NCBI RefSeq assembly: GCF_001476895.1
Contig: NZ_LDTB01000018.1
Coordinates: forward strand, 1 to 56,587
Reading direction: 5' to 3'
From: Sphingomonas endophytica
Lineage (GTDB): Bacteria; Pseudomonadota; Alphaproteobacteria; Sphingomonadales; Sphingomonadaceae
DNA length: 56,587 bases
A model generated the notes under the pieces. It was not told the origin of the DNA. It made no database searches and worked only from the letters and a program-made list of their open reading frames with translations. This document shows, one piece after another, positions 44,651 through 53,549 of the stretch. The position numbers were made by a program, and so were the translations under genes. Position 1 is the first letter of the stretch. Every line of letters begins with the position of its first letter.

Positions 44651-45280
44651 TCACCAGCCCCAGGGACGTTCGCGATACCATTTGGTAACGATATATTTGG
44701 TTCCGCCGCGTACCTTCATGCCATGATGAAGCGTCGCCGGGTTCAGGCTGCCGTCGGCGCGGCAATTGTTCCAGCACACCAGCTTGCCGGTTTCGGGCTG
44801 GATCGTCTTGTCGACCGCCTTGAAGCGCGTCGCGCCGCCCGCCTCGGGCACGTTCAGGTAGATCATCGCGGTCCAGGTCCGGTTGCCCGCGACGCTGCAA
44901 TAACGGGCGAAGTCGGCGCCGTTCGGCTCGAAATAGTCGGTATGCGCCTTGAATTCCTGCCCCACGGCATAGCGCTGCCCCTGCATCGGTTCGCCGTGCA
45001 GCGGGTCCAGCCCGGTCGCCGCCGCCAGCGCCGCGTCGACGCGCGCCACCACCGGGTCGTCGCCCGGCAGGTCGCAGGTCTCGCTGGTCCTGAACGCGGT
45101 GTCGCCGTTGGCATCGGCGATCGTCGAGGGCCGACGCCCCAGGTCGATCAGTGCGATCAGATGCGCGCAGGTGTCGGCATCAAGGAAGTCGCGCTTGACG
45201 AACAGCGTCAGCTTCGGATTGGGAAGGCGCTGGATGCCCGGAACGGCGGACAGGCGCGCGGCGATCGGATCGGTGGCCAT
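44651..45280 (-). CDS. Prolyl-4-hydroxylase-like 2-oxoglutarate/Fe(II) dioxygenase
   Basis: 209 residues. Iron ligands His113 and Asp115 (KAHTDYFEP) and His185 (TLHHGMKV), with Lys195 ten residues on to bind 2-oxoglutarate: the HxD...H-x9-K pattern of the P4Hc group. The N-terminal half is helical. I start at ATG 45280 (MATDPIAARL), with GGGA upstream. Such enzymes hydroxylate proline or other residues, or small molecules; the target is unknown. It converges with a TonB receptor, a neighbour often seen for iron-linked dioxygenases. Confidence 0.85.
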   Translation of the reverse strand: MATDPIAARLSAVPGIQRLPNPKLTLFVKRDFLDADTCAHLIALIDLGRRPSTIADANGDTAFRTSETCDLPGDDPVVARVDAALAAATGLDPLHGEPMQGQRYAVGQEFKAHTDYFEPNGADFARYCSVAGNRTWTAMIYLNVPEAGGATRFKAVDKTIQPETGKLVCWNNCRADGSLNPATLHHGMKVRGGTKYIVTKWYRERPWGW

Positions 45281-45324
45281 GTCCGTTCCCTGCCACAATC
45301 CGGGCATCGCGCCCAAGAACAGAA

Positions 45325-45357
45325 ATATTACACAAACACGCAATACCCACGTAATAT
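45325..45357. promoter_or_regulatory. AT-rich dyad between the dioxygenase and gspC
   Basis: ATATTAC (45325-45331) and GTAATAT (45351-45357) form a perfect seven-base dyad with 19 bases between, in the only AT-rich patch of the divergent 119-base interval. It could be an operator or part of the gsp promoter. Confidence 0.35.
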
Positions 45358-45399
45358 GGTAAACCTAGCGGCCGTTTCCCGGGGAGTTGGGCCAGGCGG

Positions 45400-46290
45400 A
45401 TGCGTTTGAAATTCGATGCCCGGGCGCGGGCGATCCTGCGGCGGCTGCCCGTGGTGAACATTTATTCGGCGGCGGAGCTGGTGCTGATCGCCGGGCTGGC
45501 GGTGCAATGCGCGCGGCTGGCATGGGTGGTGCTGACCCCGATCTCGCCGCTCGGCGCGTGGGTGCCGGCGGGGCCGACCGTGCCCGCCGACGCCGCCGGC
45601 GTGCTCGCCGGCTTCGATCCTTTCTACCGTGTCAGCGGGCAGGTGCAGGCGCAGGGACCGGCGGTCGTCACCTCGCTCCAGCTTACGCTTTTTGGCACCC
45701 GTATGGACAGCGCGCAGGCGCGCGGCGCGGCGATTATCGCCGGCCCCGACGGCGTGCAGAAAAGCGTCGCGGTCGGTGAGGAAGTGGCCCCCGGCGTCAT
45801 CCTGAGGTCGGTTGCCTTCGATCACGTCACGCTCGAACGCGGCGGTCAGACCGAGGATCTCTACCTGAACCAGTCGGGCGCACCGACCGGTGGCGCGCCG
45901 GCCCCGGACGCCGATGCGGCGGTCAATCCGCCACCTCCGTCCCCGCCACCCGGCGCCGGTCCGCCGCAGGTATCCCCCGGCGGCGCGCCGCCCGCGGCGG
46001 GCGGCGGCGGTACCGTCTCACCCGAACAATTGCGGTCCGAGATCAGCGCGATCCCGCGTATCGAGGGCGGCAAGATCAGCGGGCTCACGGTGCGCGGGCA
46101 GGGCGGCAACGCCTTCCGCGCCGCCGGCCTGCGCGACGGCGACGTCATCACCTCGGTCGCGGGGCGTACCATCGCCAGCGCGTCCGATCTCGACCAGCTC
46201 ACGCGCGGCCGCGCCGCGGGCGGCTCCCTTTCCCTCACGGTGGAGCGCGGCGGGCAGCCGCTGCCGCTCACCATTCCGGTAACACGATGA
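45400..46290 (+). CDS. gspC: Type II secretion system protein GspC
   Basis: 296 residues. One membrane helix (about 20-45, IYSAAELVLIAGLAVQCARL), then the HR domain (about 65-160, VTSLQLTLFGTRMDSAQARG), a Pro/Gly-rich linker, and a C-terminal PDZ domain (about 210-295, AAGLRDGDVITSVAGRTIAS). GspC links the inner-membrane platform to the secretin. First gene of a 12-gene gsp operon; its stop overlaps the gspD ATG. Confidence 0.93.
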   Translation: MRLKFDARARAILRRLPVVNIYSAAELVLIAGLAVQCARLAWVVLTPISPLGAWVPAGPTVPADAAGVLAGFDPFYRVSGQVQAQGPAVVTSLQLTLFGTRMDSAQARGAAIIAGPDGVQKSVAVGEEVAPGVILRSVAFDHVTLERGGQTEDLYLNQSGAPTGGAPAPDADAAVNPPPPSPPPGAGPPQVSPGGAPPAAGGGGTVSPEQLRSEISAIPRIEGGKISGLTVRGQGGNAFRAAGLRDGDVITSVAGRTIASASDLDQLTRGRAAGGSLSLTVERGGQPLPLTIPVTR

Positions 46291-48509
46291 ACCGTTCCGC
46301 CCGATTGCTGGCCCCCGTTGCCCTTCTCGCCGCCGCACAGCCCGTGCTGGCGCAGACCACGCTCAACGTGCGCGATGCGGATATCCGCGCGTTCATCGCC
46401 GATGCCGCGAAGGTGACGGGGCGCACTTTCATCATCGACAATCGCGTGCAGGGGAAGGTGACGGTCGTCACCGATCGCCCGCTGTCGCGAACCGAATATC
46501 TGGAGGTGTTCCTCTCCACGCTGCGTGCCAACGGACTGGTCGCGGTGCCGACCGCGAACGGCGCGTTCCGCGTGCAGCCGATCGACAATGCCGCCAGTCA
46601 GCCGGGGCGCATCGGTCTGGCCGGGGCGGCGCGCAATCAGCTGGTGACGGAGATCATCCGGCTGCGCTCTGTCGATGCCGCGCAGGCGGTCGATACCGTG
46701 CGGCCGCTGGTCAGCGCGCAGGGCTCGGTGACCGCCAATCGCGGCGGCAACAGCCTGGTGGTCGTGGACTTCGCCGACAATGTGCGCCGTGTGCGCGAGG
46801 TGGTGCGGCGGATCGACGCCGATACGTCGGCGACCCGGATCATCCCGCTCAAGAACGCGCGCGCGACCGAGGTGGCGACCGCGCTGACCGGGCTGATCGG
46901 CGGGGCGGCGCAGGGCGGCGCTTCGGCGGCGACCGGCGGCGCGTCGGCGGTGGCGATCGAGAGCAGCAACGCGGTGGCGTTGCGCGGCGATCCGCAGACG
47001 GTCGCGCGGCTGGCCGGGCTGGCGCGTGAACTGGACCAGAGCGCGCGCAACGCCAACGAGATTCGCGTGATCTTCCTGGAGAATTCCGACGCGAACCAGT
47101 TGCTGCCGGTGCTGCAGCAGCTGGTCGGCCAGGCGCCCGATTCGATCCAGGATCAGGGGCTGACCCGTACCGGGCTCAGCACCAGCAGCACGGGACCGAC
47201 GGGCGTCGGCGCGACCCCGCAACCGCCGCGCCAGCAGAGCGCGCAGGCCAGCGCGCAGCAATCCGGCGGACAGCCGCAGCAGGCTGCGATCCGCGGCGAG
47301 GGTGGCCGCAGCGCGGCGGTCGTCACCCGCTACGCCGGCGCGAACGCGATCGTCGTCGCCGCGCCCGCCGACGTGCAGCGGCAATTGGGCGACGTGATCC
47401 AGAAGCTCGACCAGCGGCGCCAGCAGGTGTTGATCGAGGCGATCGTCGCCGAAGTGTCGGACAGCACGGTCAACCGGCTGGGCGCGCAATTCCTGCTGGG
47501 CAATATCGACGGCGGCGCGTTCGCGGCCTCGACCTTCAGCAACTCCGCACCCAACATCCTTCAGATCGCGGGTGCGATCGGTGCGCAGAAGCTGGGCAGC
47601 ACGCAGACGACGGTCGTCGCGCCCGATGGTACGCGCACCACCACCAACGTCAACAACACCGCCTCCAACCAGCTGACGCAATCGGCGATCAATTCGATCA
47701 TCGGCTCGCAGGGCGGCTTCGCGGGGTTTGGCGGGCAGGTCGGCAGCACGATCTTCGGCGCGATCATCAATGCGGTGAAGAGCGATACGCGCTCGAACCT
47801 GTTGCAGGTGCCGCAGGTGATGACGCTCGACAATCAGGAGGCGCACACGCTGGTCGGGCAGGAAATCCCCGTCACCACCGGTGAGGCGCTGTCGAACAAC
47901 TTCAACAATGCGTTCCGTACGACGCAACGGCAGAACGTCGGCATCGGACTGGACGTCCGCCCGCAGGTCAATTCGTCGGGTACGATCAAGATGAACCTGC
48001 ATCTGGAGGTCAGCTCGATCGCCGGTCCGGTCAGCAGCAACAATTCCGACCTGATCCTGAACAAGCGTGAGGTGGAGACGGTGCTGACCGTCGATGACGG
48101 CGCGATCGGGGTGATCGGCGGGCTGTTGTCCGACGAGGAGCGCCGCACGATCGAGAAAATTCCATTCCTTGGCGACATTCCGGTGCTGGGCAATCTGTTC
48201 AAAAGCCGCGCGAAGACGCGCGCCAAGTCGAACCTGATGATCTTCATTCGCCCGACCGTGATCCGGTCGGCGGCCGACAATCGTCGCGTGACCGAGCAGC
48301 GCTACGGCTATCTGCGCGTGCAACAGGCGGCACAGGATCCCGCGTCGGAGCCGTCGATCGACCAGCTCGTCCGCGACTATCTCGGCGCCACGCCGCCGCT
48401 GCCCGCGGTCGGCTCCGGCCTGCCCGGTAGTATCGAGGATCCGCGCGTCGCGGTACCGGTCTATCGCAATTCGACGACGGTGATCCCCGCGCAGGGCAAG
48501 CGGAAATGA
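46287..48509 (+). CDS. gspD: Type II secretion secretin GspD
   Basis: 740 residues with a signal peptide (VALLAAAQPVLAQ). N0 domain (TTLNVRDADIRAFIADAAK), three N domains with the N3 insert rich in Gln and Ser (about 285-330), and the secretin domain with SRAKTRAKSNLMIFIRPTVI and IPFLGDIPVLGNLFKS near the C-terminus. It makes the 15-subunit outer-membrane channel. No pilotin gene is seen nearby. Coupled to gspC and gspE by four-base overlaps. Confidence 0.96.
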   Translation: MNRSARLLAPVALLAAAQPVLAQTTLNVRDADIRAFIADAAKVTGRTFIIDNRVQGKVTVVTDRPLSRTEYLEVFLSTLRANGLVAVPTANGAFRVQPIDNAASQPGRIGLAGAARNQLVTEIIRLRSVDAAQAVDTVRPLVSAQGSVTANRGGNSLVVVDFADNVRRVREVVRRIDADTSATRIIPLKNARATEVATALTGLIGGAAQGGASAATGGASAVAIESSNAVALRGDPQTVARLAGLARELDQSARNANEIRVIFLENSDANQLLPVLQQLVGQAPDSIQDQGLTRTGLSTSSTGPTGVGATPQPPRQQSAQASAQQSGGQPQQAAIRGEGGRSAAVVTRYAGANAIVVAAPADVQRQLGDVIQKLDQRRQQVLIEAIVAEVSDSTVNRLGAQFLLGNIDGGAFAASTFSNSAPNILQIAGAIGAQKLGSTQTTVVAPDGTRTTTNVNNTASNQLTQSAINSIIGSQGGFAGFGGQVGSTIFGAIINAVKSDTRSNLLQVPQVMTLDNQEAHTLVGQEIPVTTGEALSNNFNNAFRTTQRQNVGIGLDVRPQVNSSGTIKMNLHLEVSSIAGPVSSNNSDLILNKREVETVLTVDDGAIGVIGGLLSDEERRTIEKIPFLGDIPVLGNLFKSRAKTRAKSNLMIFIRPTVIRSAADNRRVTEQRYGYLRVQQAAQDPASEPSIDQLVRDYLGATPPLPAVGSGLPGSIEDPRVAVPVYRNSTTVIPAQGKRK

Positions 48510-50083
48510 GCTTGCGCACCGGAGCGCAGATCGACGCCGCCGCCGCGCCATTGCCACCCGCGCCCGAGGGGGCGACCGTGCTTGGTGGCGCGGTGCCGGT
48601 CATTCCGCCGGTCGCCTTGCCCTATGCCTTCGCGCGCAAGTTCGGCGTGGTGCTGGACGGCGAGGGCGTGGCGCTGCGCGAGGGTAGCGATCCGCGCGCG
48701 CTGATCGAGGTCAGGCGCGTGCTGGGTCGCGCGTTCGACGTCGCGGTCGTGCCGCCCGTCGCCTTCGACCGGCTGCTCAGTGACAATTACGCGATGGACG
48801 GACAGGCCACCGCCGCCGCCGCCGTCGGCATGGGCGACGAACTCGATATTCTGGCCGAGGGGCTGCCGACCGCCGAGGACCTGCTCGACACCGCCGACGA
48901 CGCGCCGGCGATCCGGCTGATCAACGGCATCATCGCCGATGCCGCGCGCAACGGCGTGTCGGACATCCATATCGAGCCCTATGAGACCGGGCTGGTCGTT
49001 CGGATGCGGATCGACGGGGTGTTGCGCGAAACGCTCCGGATGCCGCCGCATGTCGCGCCGGTGGTGGTCAGCCGTATAAAGGTCATGGCGCGTCTGGACA
49101 TCGCCGAGCGGCGCGTGCCGCAGGACGGGCGCATGGGATTGACGTTGGGAGGGAAATTGCTCGACGTCCGCGTGTCCACGCTGCCGAGCCGGGCGGGCGA
49201 GCGCGTCGTGCTGCGTATCCTCGACAAGGAGAATGCGGGGATGGACCTCGACGCGCTCGGCATGAGCGCGCCGATGTACGCGCTGCTGCGCGAGGCGATC
49301 GCCGAGCCGAACGGAATCGTGCTGGTGACCGGCCCGACCGGCAGCGGCAAGACGACGACGCTCTACGCCGCGCTTCGTCTGCTCAATGACGGTAGCCGCA
49401 ACATCCTGACCGTCGAGGATCCGGTCGAATACGCGGTCGAAGGTGTGGGGCAGACGCAGGTCAATGCCAAGGTCGGCCTGACGTTCGCGGCGGGCTTGCG
49501 CGCGATCCTACGGCAGGATCCCGATACGGTGATGATCGGCGAAATCCGCGACCGCGAAACCGCCGAGATCGCGGTGCAGGCGTCGCTGACCGGCCACCTC
49601 GTCCTGTCGACGGTCCACACCAACGACGCGGTCGGCGCGATCACCCGGATGCGCGACATGAAGGTCGAGCCGTTCCTGCTCGCCTCCACGCTGCGCGCGG
49701 TGATCGCGCAGCGGCTTGTGCGGCGGCTGTGCAAACATTGCGCGCGTCCGGTGCCGGCGGCGGAGACGGTCGCGCCGCTGCTGGGCATCGATCCGCGAAC
49801 GACTGTGTATGAGGCGGTCGGGTGCGAGCAATGCAATCGGACGGGTTTCCGTGGCCGGATCGGCGTTTACGAGGCGGTGAGGGTCGATGCGGTGGTCCGC
49901 CGCCTCATCAACGAGGGCGGCGACGAAGACGCCATCGCGCGCCATGCCTTCGCCGGTAACGATACGCTGGCGACCGCCGCACGGCGGCTGGTGGAGAGTG
50001 GCCAAACCACTGCCGAGGAAGCGATTCGCGTCTCCCGCAGCGAAAACGCCGATGCGGCGGAGGCGGCGATCGCCAGTGGCTGA
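48506..50083 (+). CDS. gspE: Type II secretion ATPase GspE
   Basis: 525 residues. N1E/N2E domains (1-220), then the ATPase with GPTGSGKTTTLYAAL (Walker A), Asp box and ILTVEDPVEYAVEGVGQTQV, GLRAILRQDPDTVMIGEIRD (Walker B) and the His box LTGHLVLSTVHTNDA. The zinc tetracysteine CKHC...CEQC is intact. It powers pseudopilus assembly from the cytoplasmic face. It overlaps gspF by eight bases. Confidence 0.97.
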   Translation: MSLRTGAQIDAAAAPLPPAPEGATVLGGAVPVIPPVALPYAFARKFGVVLDGEGVALREGSDPRALIEVRRVLGRAFDVAVVPPVAFDRLLSDNYAMDGQATAAAAVGMGDELDILAEGLPTAEDLLDTADDAPAIRLINGIIADAARNGVSDIHIEPYETGLVVRMRIDGVLRETLRMPPHVAPVVVSRIKVMARLDIAERRVPQDGRMGLTLGGKLLDVRVSTLPSRAGERVVLRILDKENAGMDLDALGMSAPMYALLREAIAEPNGIVLVTGPTGSGKTTTLYAALRLLNDGSRNILTVEDPVEYAVEGVGQTQVNAKVGLTFAAGLRAILRQDPDTVMIGEIRDRETAEIAVQASLTGHLVLSTVHTNDAVGAITRMRDMKVEPFLLASTLRAVIAQRLVRRLCKHCARPVPAAETVAPLLGIDPRTTVYEAVGCEQCNRTGFRGRIGVYEAVRVDAVVRRLINEGGDEDAIARHAFAGNDTLATAARRLVESGQTTAEEAIRVSRSENADAAEAAIASG

Positions 50084-51299
50084 CTTCGACTATCTCGCGA
50101 TCGACACGCGCGGGAACGAGACGCGCGGGCATGTCAGCGCGACCGACATGGAGGCGGCGCGCGCCGCGCTCAACCGCAAGCGGCTGTACGTCGTTCGCAT
50201 CGATCCCGGTGCGACGCCGCAGGCGCGCACCCGCCCGCTGTTCGGGCTGGAACTGGGCCGCCCGAAAATGTCGGGCAAGCAATTGACGTTGTTTACCAGG
50301 CAGTTGGCGACGCTCAACCGCGTGTCGCCGCTGGAGGAATCGCTCCGCACGATCACCCGCCAGACCGAGCAGGAGAGTGTGCGCGCGATCGTGCAGACCG
50401 TTCACACGGCGGTGGTCGAGGGGCGGCGGCTGGCGGACGCGATGGCGCGCGAGCCCAAGAGTTTTCCGCCGCTTTACAGGGCGATGGTCGCGGCGGGCGA
50501 GAGTTCGGGGACGTTGCCGCAGATCATGGAGCGGCTGTCCACACTGCTGGAGCGGCAGGCGGAGATTCGCGGCAAGTTGTTGACCGCCATGGCCTATCCG
50601 TCCGTGCTGGCGACCGTCGCGCTGGGCGTCGTCCTGGCGCTGATGACCTTCGTCGTGCCGCAGGTGGTCGAACAGTTCGACACGGTCGGTCAGGAATTGC
50701 CCCTTTTGACCCGGGTGGTCATCGGATTATCGGACGTTCTGGTGGGGTGGTGGTGGCTGATGCTGCTGACGCTGATCGCCATCGGCGTCGGGGCCTGGGC
50801 CGCACTGCGCCAGCCGCCGATCCGGCTGGCGTTCGACAGCTGGCTGCTGCGCGTGCCGCTGCTCGGGCGGCTGCTGCGCGACCTGCACGCGGCGCGGATG
50901 GCGCGCACGCTGTCGACGATGGTCGCCAGCCGCCTGCCGCTGCTCGAAGGGCTGAGCCTGACCGCGGGCACGATCCACAACCGCCGGCTGAAGGCGGCAT
51001 CGGACGAGATCACCGAATCGATCCGTGGCGGCGGCAGTCTGTCGGCGGCGATGCGGCGCGCGGGGGTGTTTCCGCCGCTGCTGGTCTATCTGGCCGCCAG
51101 CGGCGAGGCGGCGGGGCGGCTGGACGAGATGCTGGAGCGCGCGGCGGATTATCTGGAGCGCGAGTTCGATCGCTTCACCGCCACCGCCATGTCGCTGCTG
51201 GAGCCGCTCATCATCGTCATCATGGGCGCGATCGTCGCGACGATCGTGCTATCGATCCTGCTCCCCATCCTTCAGCTCAACACGCTGGCCGGACAATGA
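50076..51299 (+). CDS. gspF: Type II secretion inner-membrane platform protein GspF
   Basis: 407 residues from GTG 50076, the usual length. Two T2SSF cytoplasmic domains (LTLFTRQLATLNRVSPLEES and MARTLSTMVASRLPLLEGLS) are separated by membrane segments, with a last helix LIIVIMGAIVATIVLSILLP. It anchors GspE and the pseudopilus base. The start was chosen for its eight-base overlap with gspE and the typical N-terminus ADFDYLAIDTRGNETRG. Confidence 0.95.
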   Translation: MADFDYLAIDTRGNETRGHVSATDMEAARAALNRKRLYVVRIDPGATPQARTRPLFGLELGRPKMSGKQLTLFTRQLATLNRVSPLEESLRTITRQTEQESVRAIVQTVHTAVVEGRRLADAMAREPKSFPPLYRAMVAAGESSGTLPQIMERLSTLLERQAEIRGKLLTAMAYPSVLATVALGVVLALMTFVVPQVVEQFDTVGQELPLLTRVVIGLSDVLVGWWWLMLLTLIAIGVGAWAALRQPPIRLAFDSWLLRVPLLGRLLRDLHAARMARTLSTMVASRLPLLEGLSLTAGTIHNRRLKAASDEITESIRGGGSLSAAMRRAGVFPPLLVYLAASGEAAGRLDEMLERAADYLEREFDRFTATAMSLLEPLIIVIMGAIVATIVLSILLPILQLNTLAGQ

Positions 51300-51748
51300 G
51301 AATGCCTATGTCGACCGAACAGAAGAACCGTCGGAAGAAGCGTAACGGGTTTACGCTGGTCGAACTGATGGTGGTGATCGTCATCATCGGCCTGCTGGCG
51401 ACGATCGTCGCGCTGAACGTGCTGCCGTCGGGCGACACCGCGCGCATCCAGAAGGCGAAGGCCGATATCGCGACGATCGAACAGGGGCTGGAACTCTATC
51501 GCCTGCAGATGGGCAGCTATCCGACGACGACGCAGGGGTTGCAGGCGCTGGTGTCGCCACCGGCGGGCGCCGATCCGGCGCGTTATCAGGCGGGCGGCTA
51601 TATCAAGCGCCTGCCGCAGGATCCGTGGAACCGGCCGTATCTGTACGCCTCACCGGGGCAGCATGGCGCCGCCGACGTCTGGACGCTGGGCGCGGACGGC
51701 AAGGACGGCGGGCAGGGGATCGATGCCGATATCGGTTCCTGGCAGTAA
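51296..51748 (+). CDS. gspG: Major pseudopilin GspG
   Basis: 150 residues from ATG 51296, with in-frame ATGs at 51302 and 51308. The prepilin leader ends KKRNG before FTLVELMVVIVIIGLLATIV, cut by the prepilin peptidase. The mature part has the GspG signature LPQDPWNRPYLYASPG and the calcium-site region DVWTLGADGKDGG. It is the main subunit of the pseudopilus. It overlaps gspF by four bases and gspH by 26. Confidence 0.95.
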   Translation: MRMPMSTEQKNRRKKRNGFTLVELMVVIVIIGLLATIVALNVLPSGDTARIQKAKADIATIEQGLELYRLQMGSYPTTTQGLQALVSPPAGADPARYQAGGYIKRLPQDPWNRPYLYASPGQHGAADVWTLGADGKDGGQGIDADIGSWQ

Positions 51749-52199
51749 CGCGAAGCCGGAGTCGCCACGGCGCGAGGGCGGCTTCACGCTGATCGAGCTG
51801 ATGGTGGTCATCACCGTCATCGGCCTCGCCTCGGCGGCGGCGGTGCTGATGATGCCGGACACGCGCGGGCGGTTGATGGACGAGGCGGCGCGCTTCGCGG
51901 TACGGACCCGCGCCGCGCATGACGCGGCGATCGTCGAGGCGCGCCCGGTCAGCCTGTGGGTGACGCCGGGCGGCTATGGCTTCGACCAGTGGCGTGGCGG
52001 CGCATGGACGCCGATGGACGGTGCGCTGGGCGTCGAACGCTGGAAGCCCGGCACGGCGGCGGCGGGGCCGGCGCGCGACCGGCTGACCTTCGACACCACC
52101 GGCCTTGCCGACCGCGCGATGACGGTGACGCTGACCCGCGAGGGGATGCGGACCGACGTGACGATCGAGGCGGATGGGACGGTCCGTGTCGCGGGGTGA
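51723..52199 (+). CDS. gspH: Minor pseudopilin GspH
   Basis: 158 residues from ATG 51723. Leader ends PRREGG before FTLIELMVVITVIGLASAAA. The globular part is the GspH/FimT type (AARFAVRTRAAHDAAIVEARPVS in two parts, LTFDTTGLADRAMTVTLTRE). It begins inside gspG with a 26-base overlap and itself overlaps the proposed gspI start by 26 bases. Its function is in pseudopilus priming with GspI, J and K. Confidence 0.88.
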   Translation: MPISVPGSNAKPESPRREGGFTLIELMVVITVIGLASAAAVLMMPDTRGRLMDEAARFAVRTRAAHDAAIVEARPVSLWVTPGGYGFDQWRGGAWTPMDGALGVERWKPGTAAAGPARDRLTFDTTGLADRAMTVTLTREGMRTDVTIEADGTVRVAG

Positions 52200-52878
52200 G
52201 CGCGGCGCCGCCCGCCGCCCCGCGGCCCCGTGCCCGCCCGGCAGACGCCGTGGTCCGCCGACGGAACGGATCGGTCGCGCCACCGGCGTTACCGAACCGG
52301 ACCCCGGTGTTCGCGCGCGGTCCGCGAGCGTCCCTTCGTCATGCCGGACGCGTTCCGGCATCCATGTTTCCGCACACGCACCGGTCGTCGCTTTTGCGGA
52401 AACATGGACCCCGGCCTTCGCCGGGGTGCCGGACCGAAGGAGGCGGGAGCGGCAAGTTTCGCGGCGGTCGGGCGTTCGCCGGGACGGGCGTGCCGGACAG
52501 GGCGGCTTCACGCTGATCGAGATCATGGTCGCGCTGGTCGTGTTCAGCCTGGCCGCGCTGGCGCTGATCCGGCTGGAGGGGCAGACGATCCGTTCGACCG
52601 GATTCGTGTCGGCGACGCTGCTGGCGCAGATCGTCGCGCGCAACGTCGCGATCGAGGCGGTGACCGACGCGCAGCCGCCGGTGCGCGGACGCGCGACCGG
52701 GGTGGAGCAGGCCGGCGGGCGCGCATGGAACTGGGTGCGCGAGGTCCAGCCGCTGGGCGACGGCGACGTGCAGCGCGTCGATGTCGCGGTCAGCGATGCC
52801 GGCGGCGCGGTGATGGGCCGCGCGACGATGGTGCGTCCCCCCGCCGCCCCGGTCGCGCAGGTCAGGACCGGGCCGTGA
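52174..52878 (+). CDS. gspI: Minor pseudopilin GspI with a long repeat-derived leader
   Basis: The pseudopilin begins at FTLIEIMVALVVFSLAALAL after a Gly-Gly cut site at residue 111/112, leaving a mature part of 123 residues, normal for GspI. Upstream the frame stays open to ATG 52174, which overlaps gspH by 26 bases and has GAGGCGG before it. That gives a leader of 111 residues, against the usual 5-30, and residues of about 54-89 are translated from a palindromic repeat at 52333-52440. A GTG at 52426 would give a 28-residue leader but lies inside the repeat and lacks a good site. Which start is used is uncertain; the mature protein looks intact. Confidence 0.75.
   Translation: MGRSVSRGERGAARRPAAPCPPGRRRGPPTERIGRATGVTEPDPGVRARSASVPSSCRTRSGIHVSAHAPVVAFAETWTPAFAGVPDRRRRERQVSRRSGVRRDGRAGQGGFTLIEIMVALVVFSLAALALIRLEGQTIRSTGFVSATLLAQIVARNVAIEAVTDAQPPVRGRATGVEQAGGRAWNWVREVQPLGDGDVQRVDVAVSDAGGAVMGRATMVRPPAAPVAQVRTGP
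52333..52440. repeat. Bipartite palindromic element (family A, copy 2) inside the gspI leader
   Basis: CCTTCGTCATGCCGG-n-CCGGCATCCA, then a dyad ATGTTTCCGCA...TGCGGAAACAT, then ACCCCGGCCTTCGCCGGGGT and GACCGAAGG. In reverse complement it has the same two outer palindromes and similar spacing as the copy at 1148-1250. It lies within the open reading frame of gspI. Confidence 0.8.
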
Positions 52879-53549
52879 GCGCGCGCCCCCCGCGCGAGGC
52901 CGGGTTCACGCTGGTCGAGGTGATGATCGCGCTCATGATCTTCGGCATGATCGCGGCGGCGGGCGTCGCGTTGCTGGCGTTCAGCGTCCGCGCGCAGGGC
53001 GCGATGGCCGCGGCGCTGGACGACAATGCGGCGCTGAACCGGCTGGTATCGATCATGACCGCCGATCTGGCGCAGGCGCAGGACCGACCGACCCGCGACG
53101 TGACGGGGACGCTGTTCCCCGCATTCAGCGGCGATCGCAACGCGCAGCCGATGCTGCGCCTCGTGCGCGGTGGATGGAGCAATCCCGATCAGGCGCCGCG
53201 CGCCACGTTGCAGAAGGTGGAATATCGTCTGTCCGCCGAGGGGATCGAGCGCGTCGCCTATCCCGCGCTGGACGGGGCCGCGCCGTTACCGGCCGCGCTG
53301 CTGCTCGATCGCGTGCAGGAGGTGCGGGTGCGGTTCCGCTATGCCGGCGCGTGGAGCGATACGTGGCAGGGCGACGAGCGCGCCGCGTTGCCGCAGGCGA
53401 TGGAATTGACGGTCGTGCGCGGCGGCGGGCAATCCTATCGTTTGCTGTTCCTGGTCGGCACCGGCGCGCCGCGCGCCGCCGAGGGGCAGGGGCCGCAGCA
53501 GGGAGGCGGGCCGGGCACGCCGCAGGGAGCGATCGATGCGCCGCGATAA
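52875..53549 (+). CDS. gspJ: Minor pseudopilin GspJ
   Basis: 224 residues from GTG 52875, overlapping the gspI stop (GTGA). Short leader ending PREAG before FTLVEVMIALMIFGMIAAAG. The GspJ body has LNRLVSIMTADLAQAQDRPT, LRLVRGGWSNPDQAPRA, VEYRLSAEGIERVAYPALDG and VRFRYAGAWSDTW. The C-terminal tail is rich in Gly, Gln and Pro. It forms the pseudopilus tip with GspI and GspK. Confidence 0.92.
   Translation: MSARPPREAGFTLVEVMIALMIFGMIAAAGVALLAFSVRAQGAMAAALDDNAALNRLVSIMTADLAQAQDRPTRDVTGTLFPAFSGDRNAQPMLRLVRGGWSNPDQAPRATLQKVEYRLSAEGIERVAYPALDGAAPLPAALLLDRVQEVRVRFRYAGAWSDTWQGDERAALPQAMELTVVRGGGQSYRLLFLVGTGAPRAAEGQGPQQGGGPGTPQGAIDAPR

Noticed and set aside
45861..48557. 898-codon open frame opposite gspC-gspD
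   Set aside because: Antisense shadow with Arg/Asp-rich, domain-free translation.
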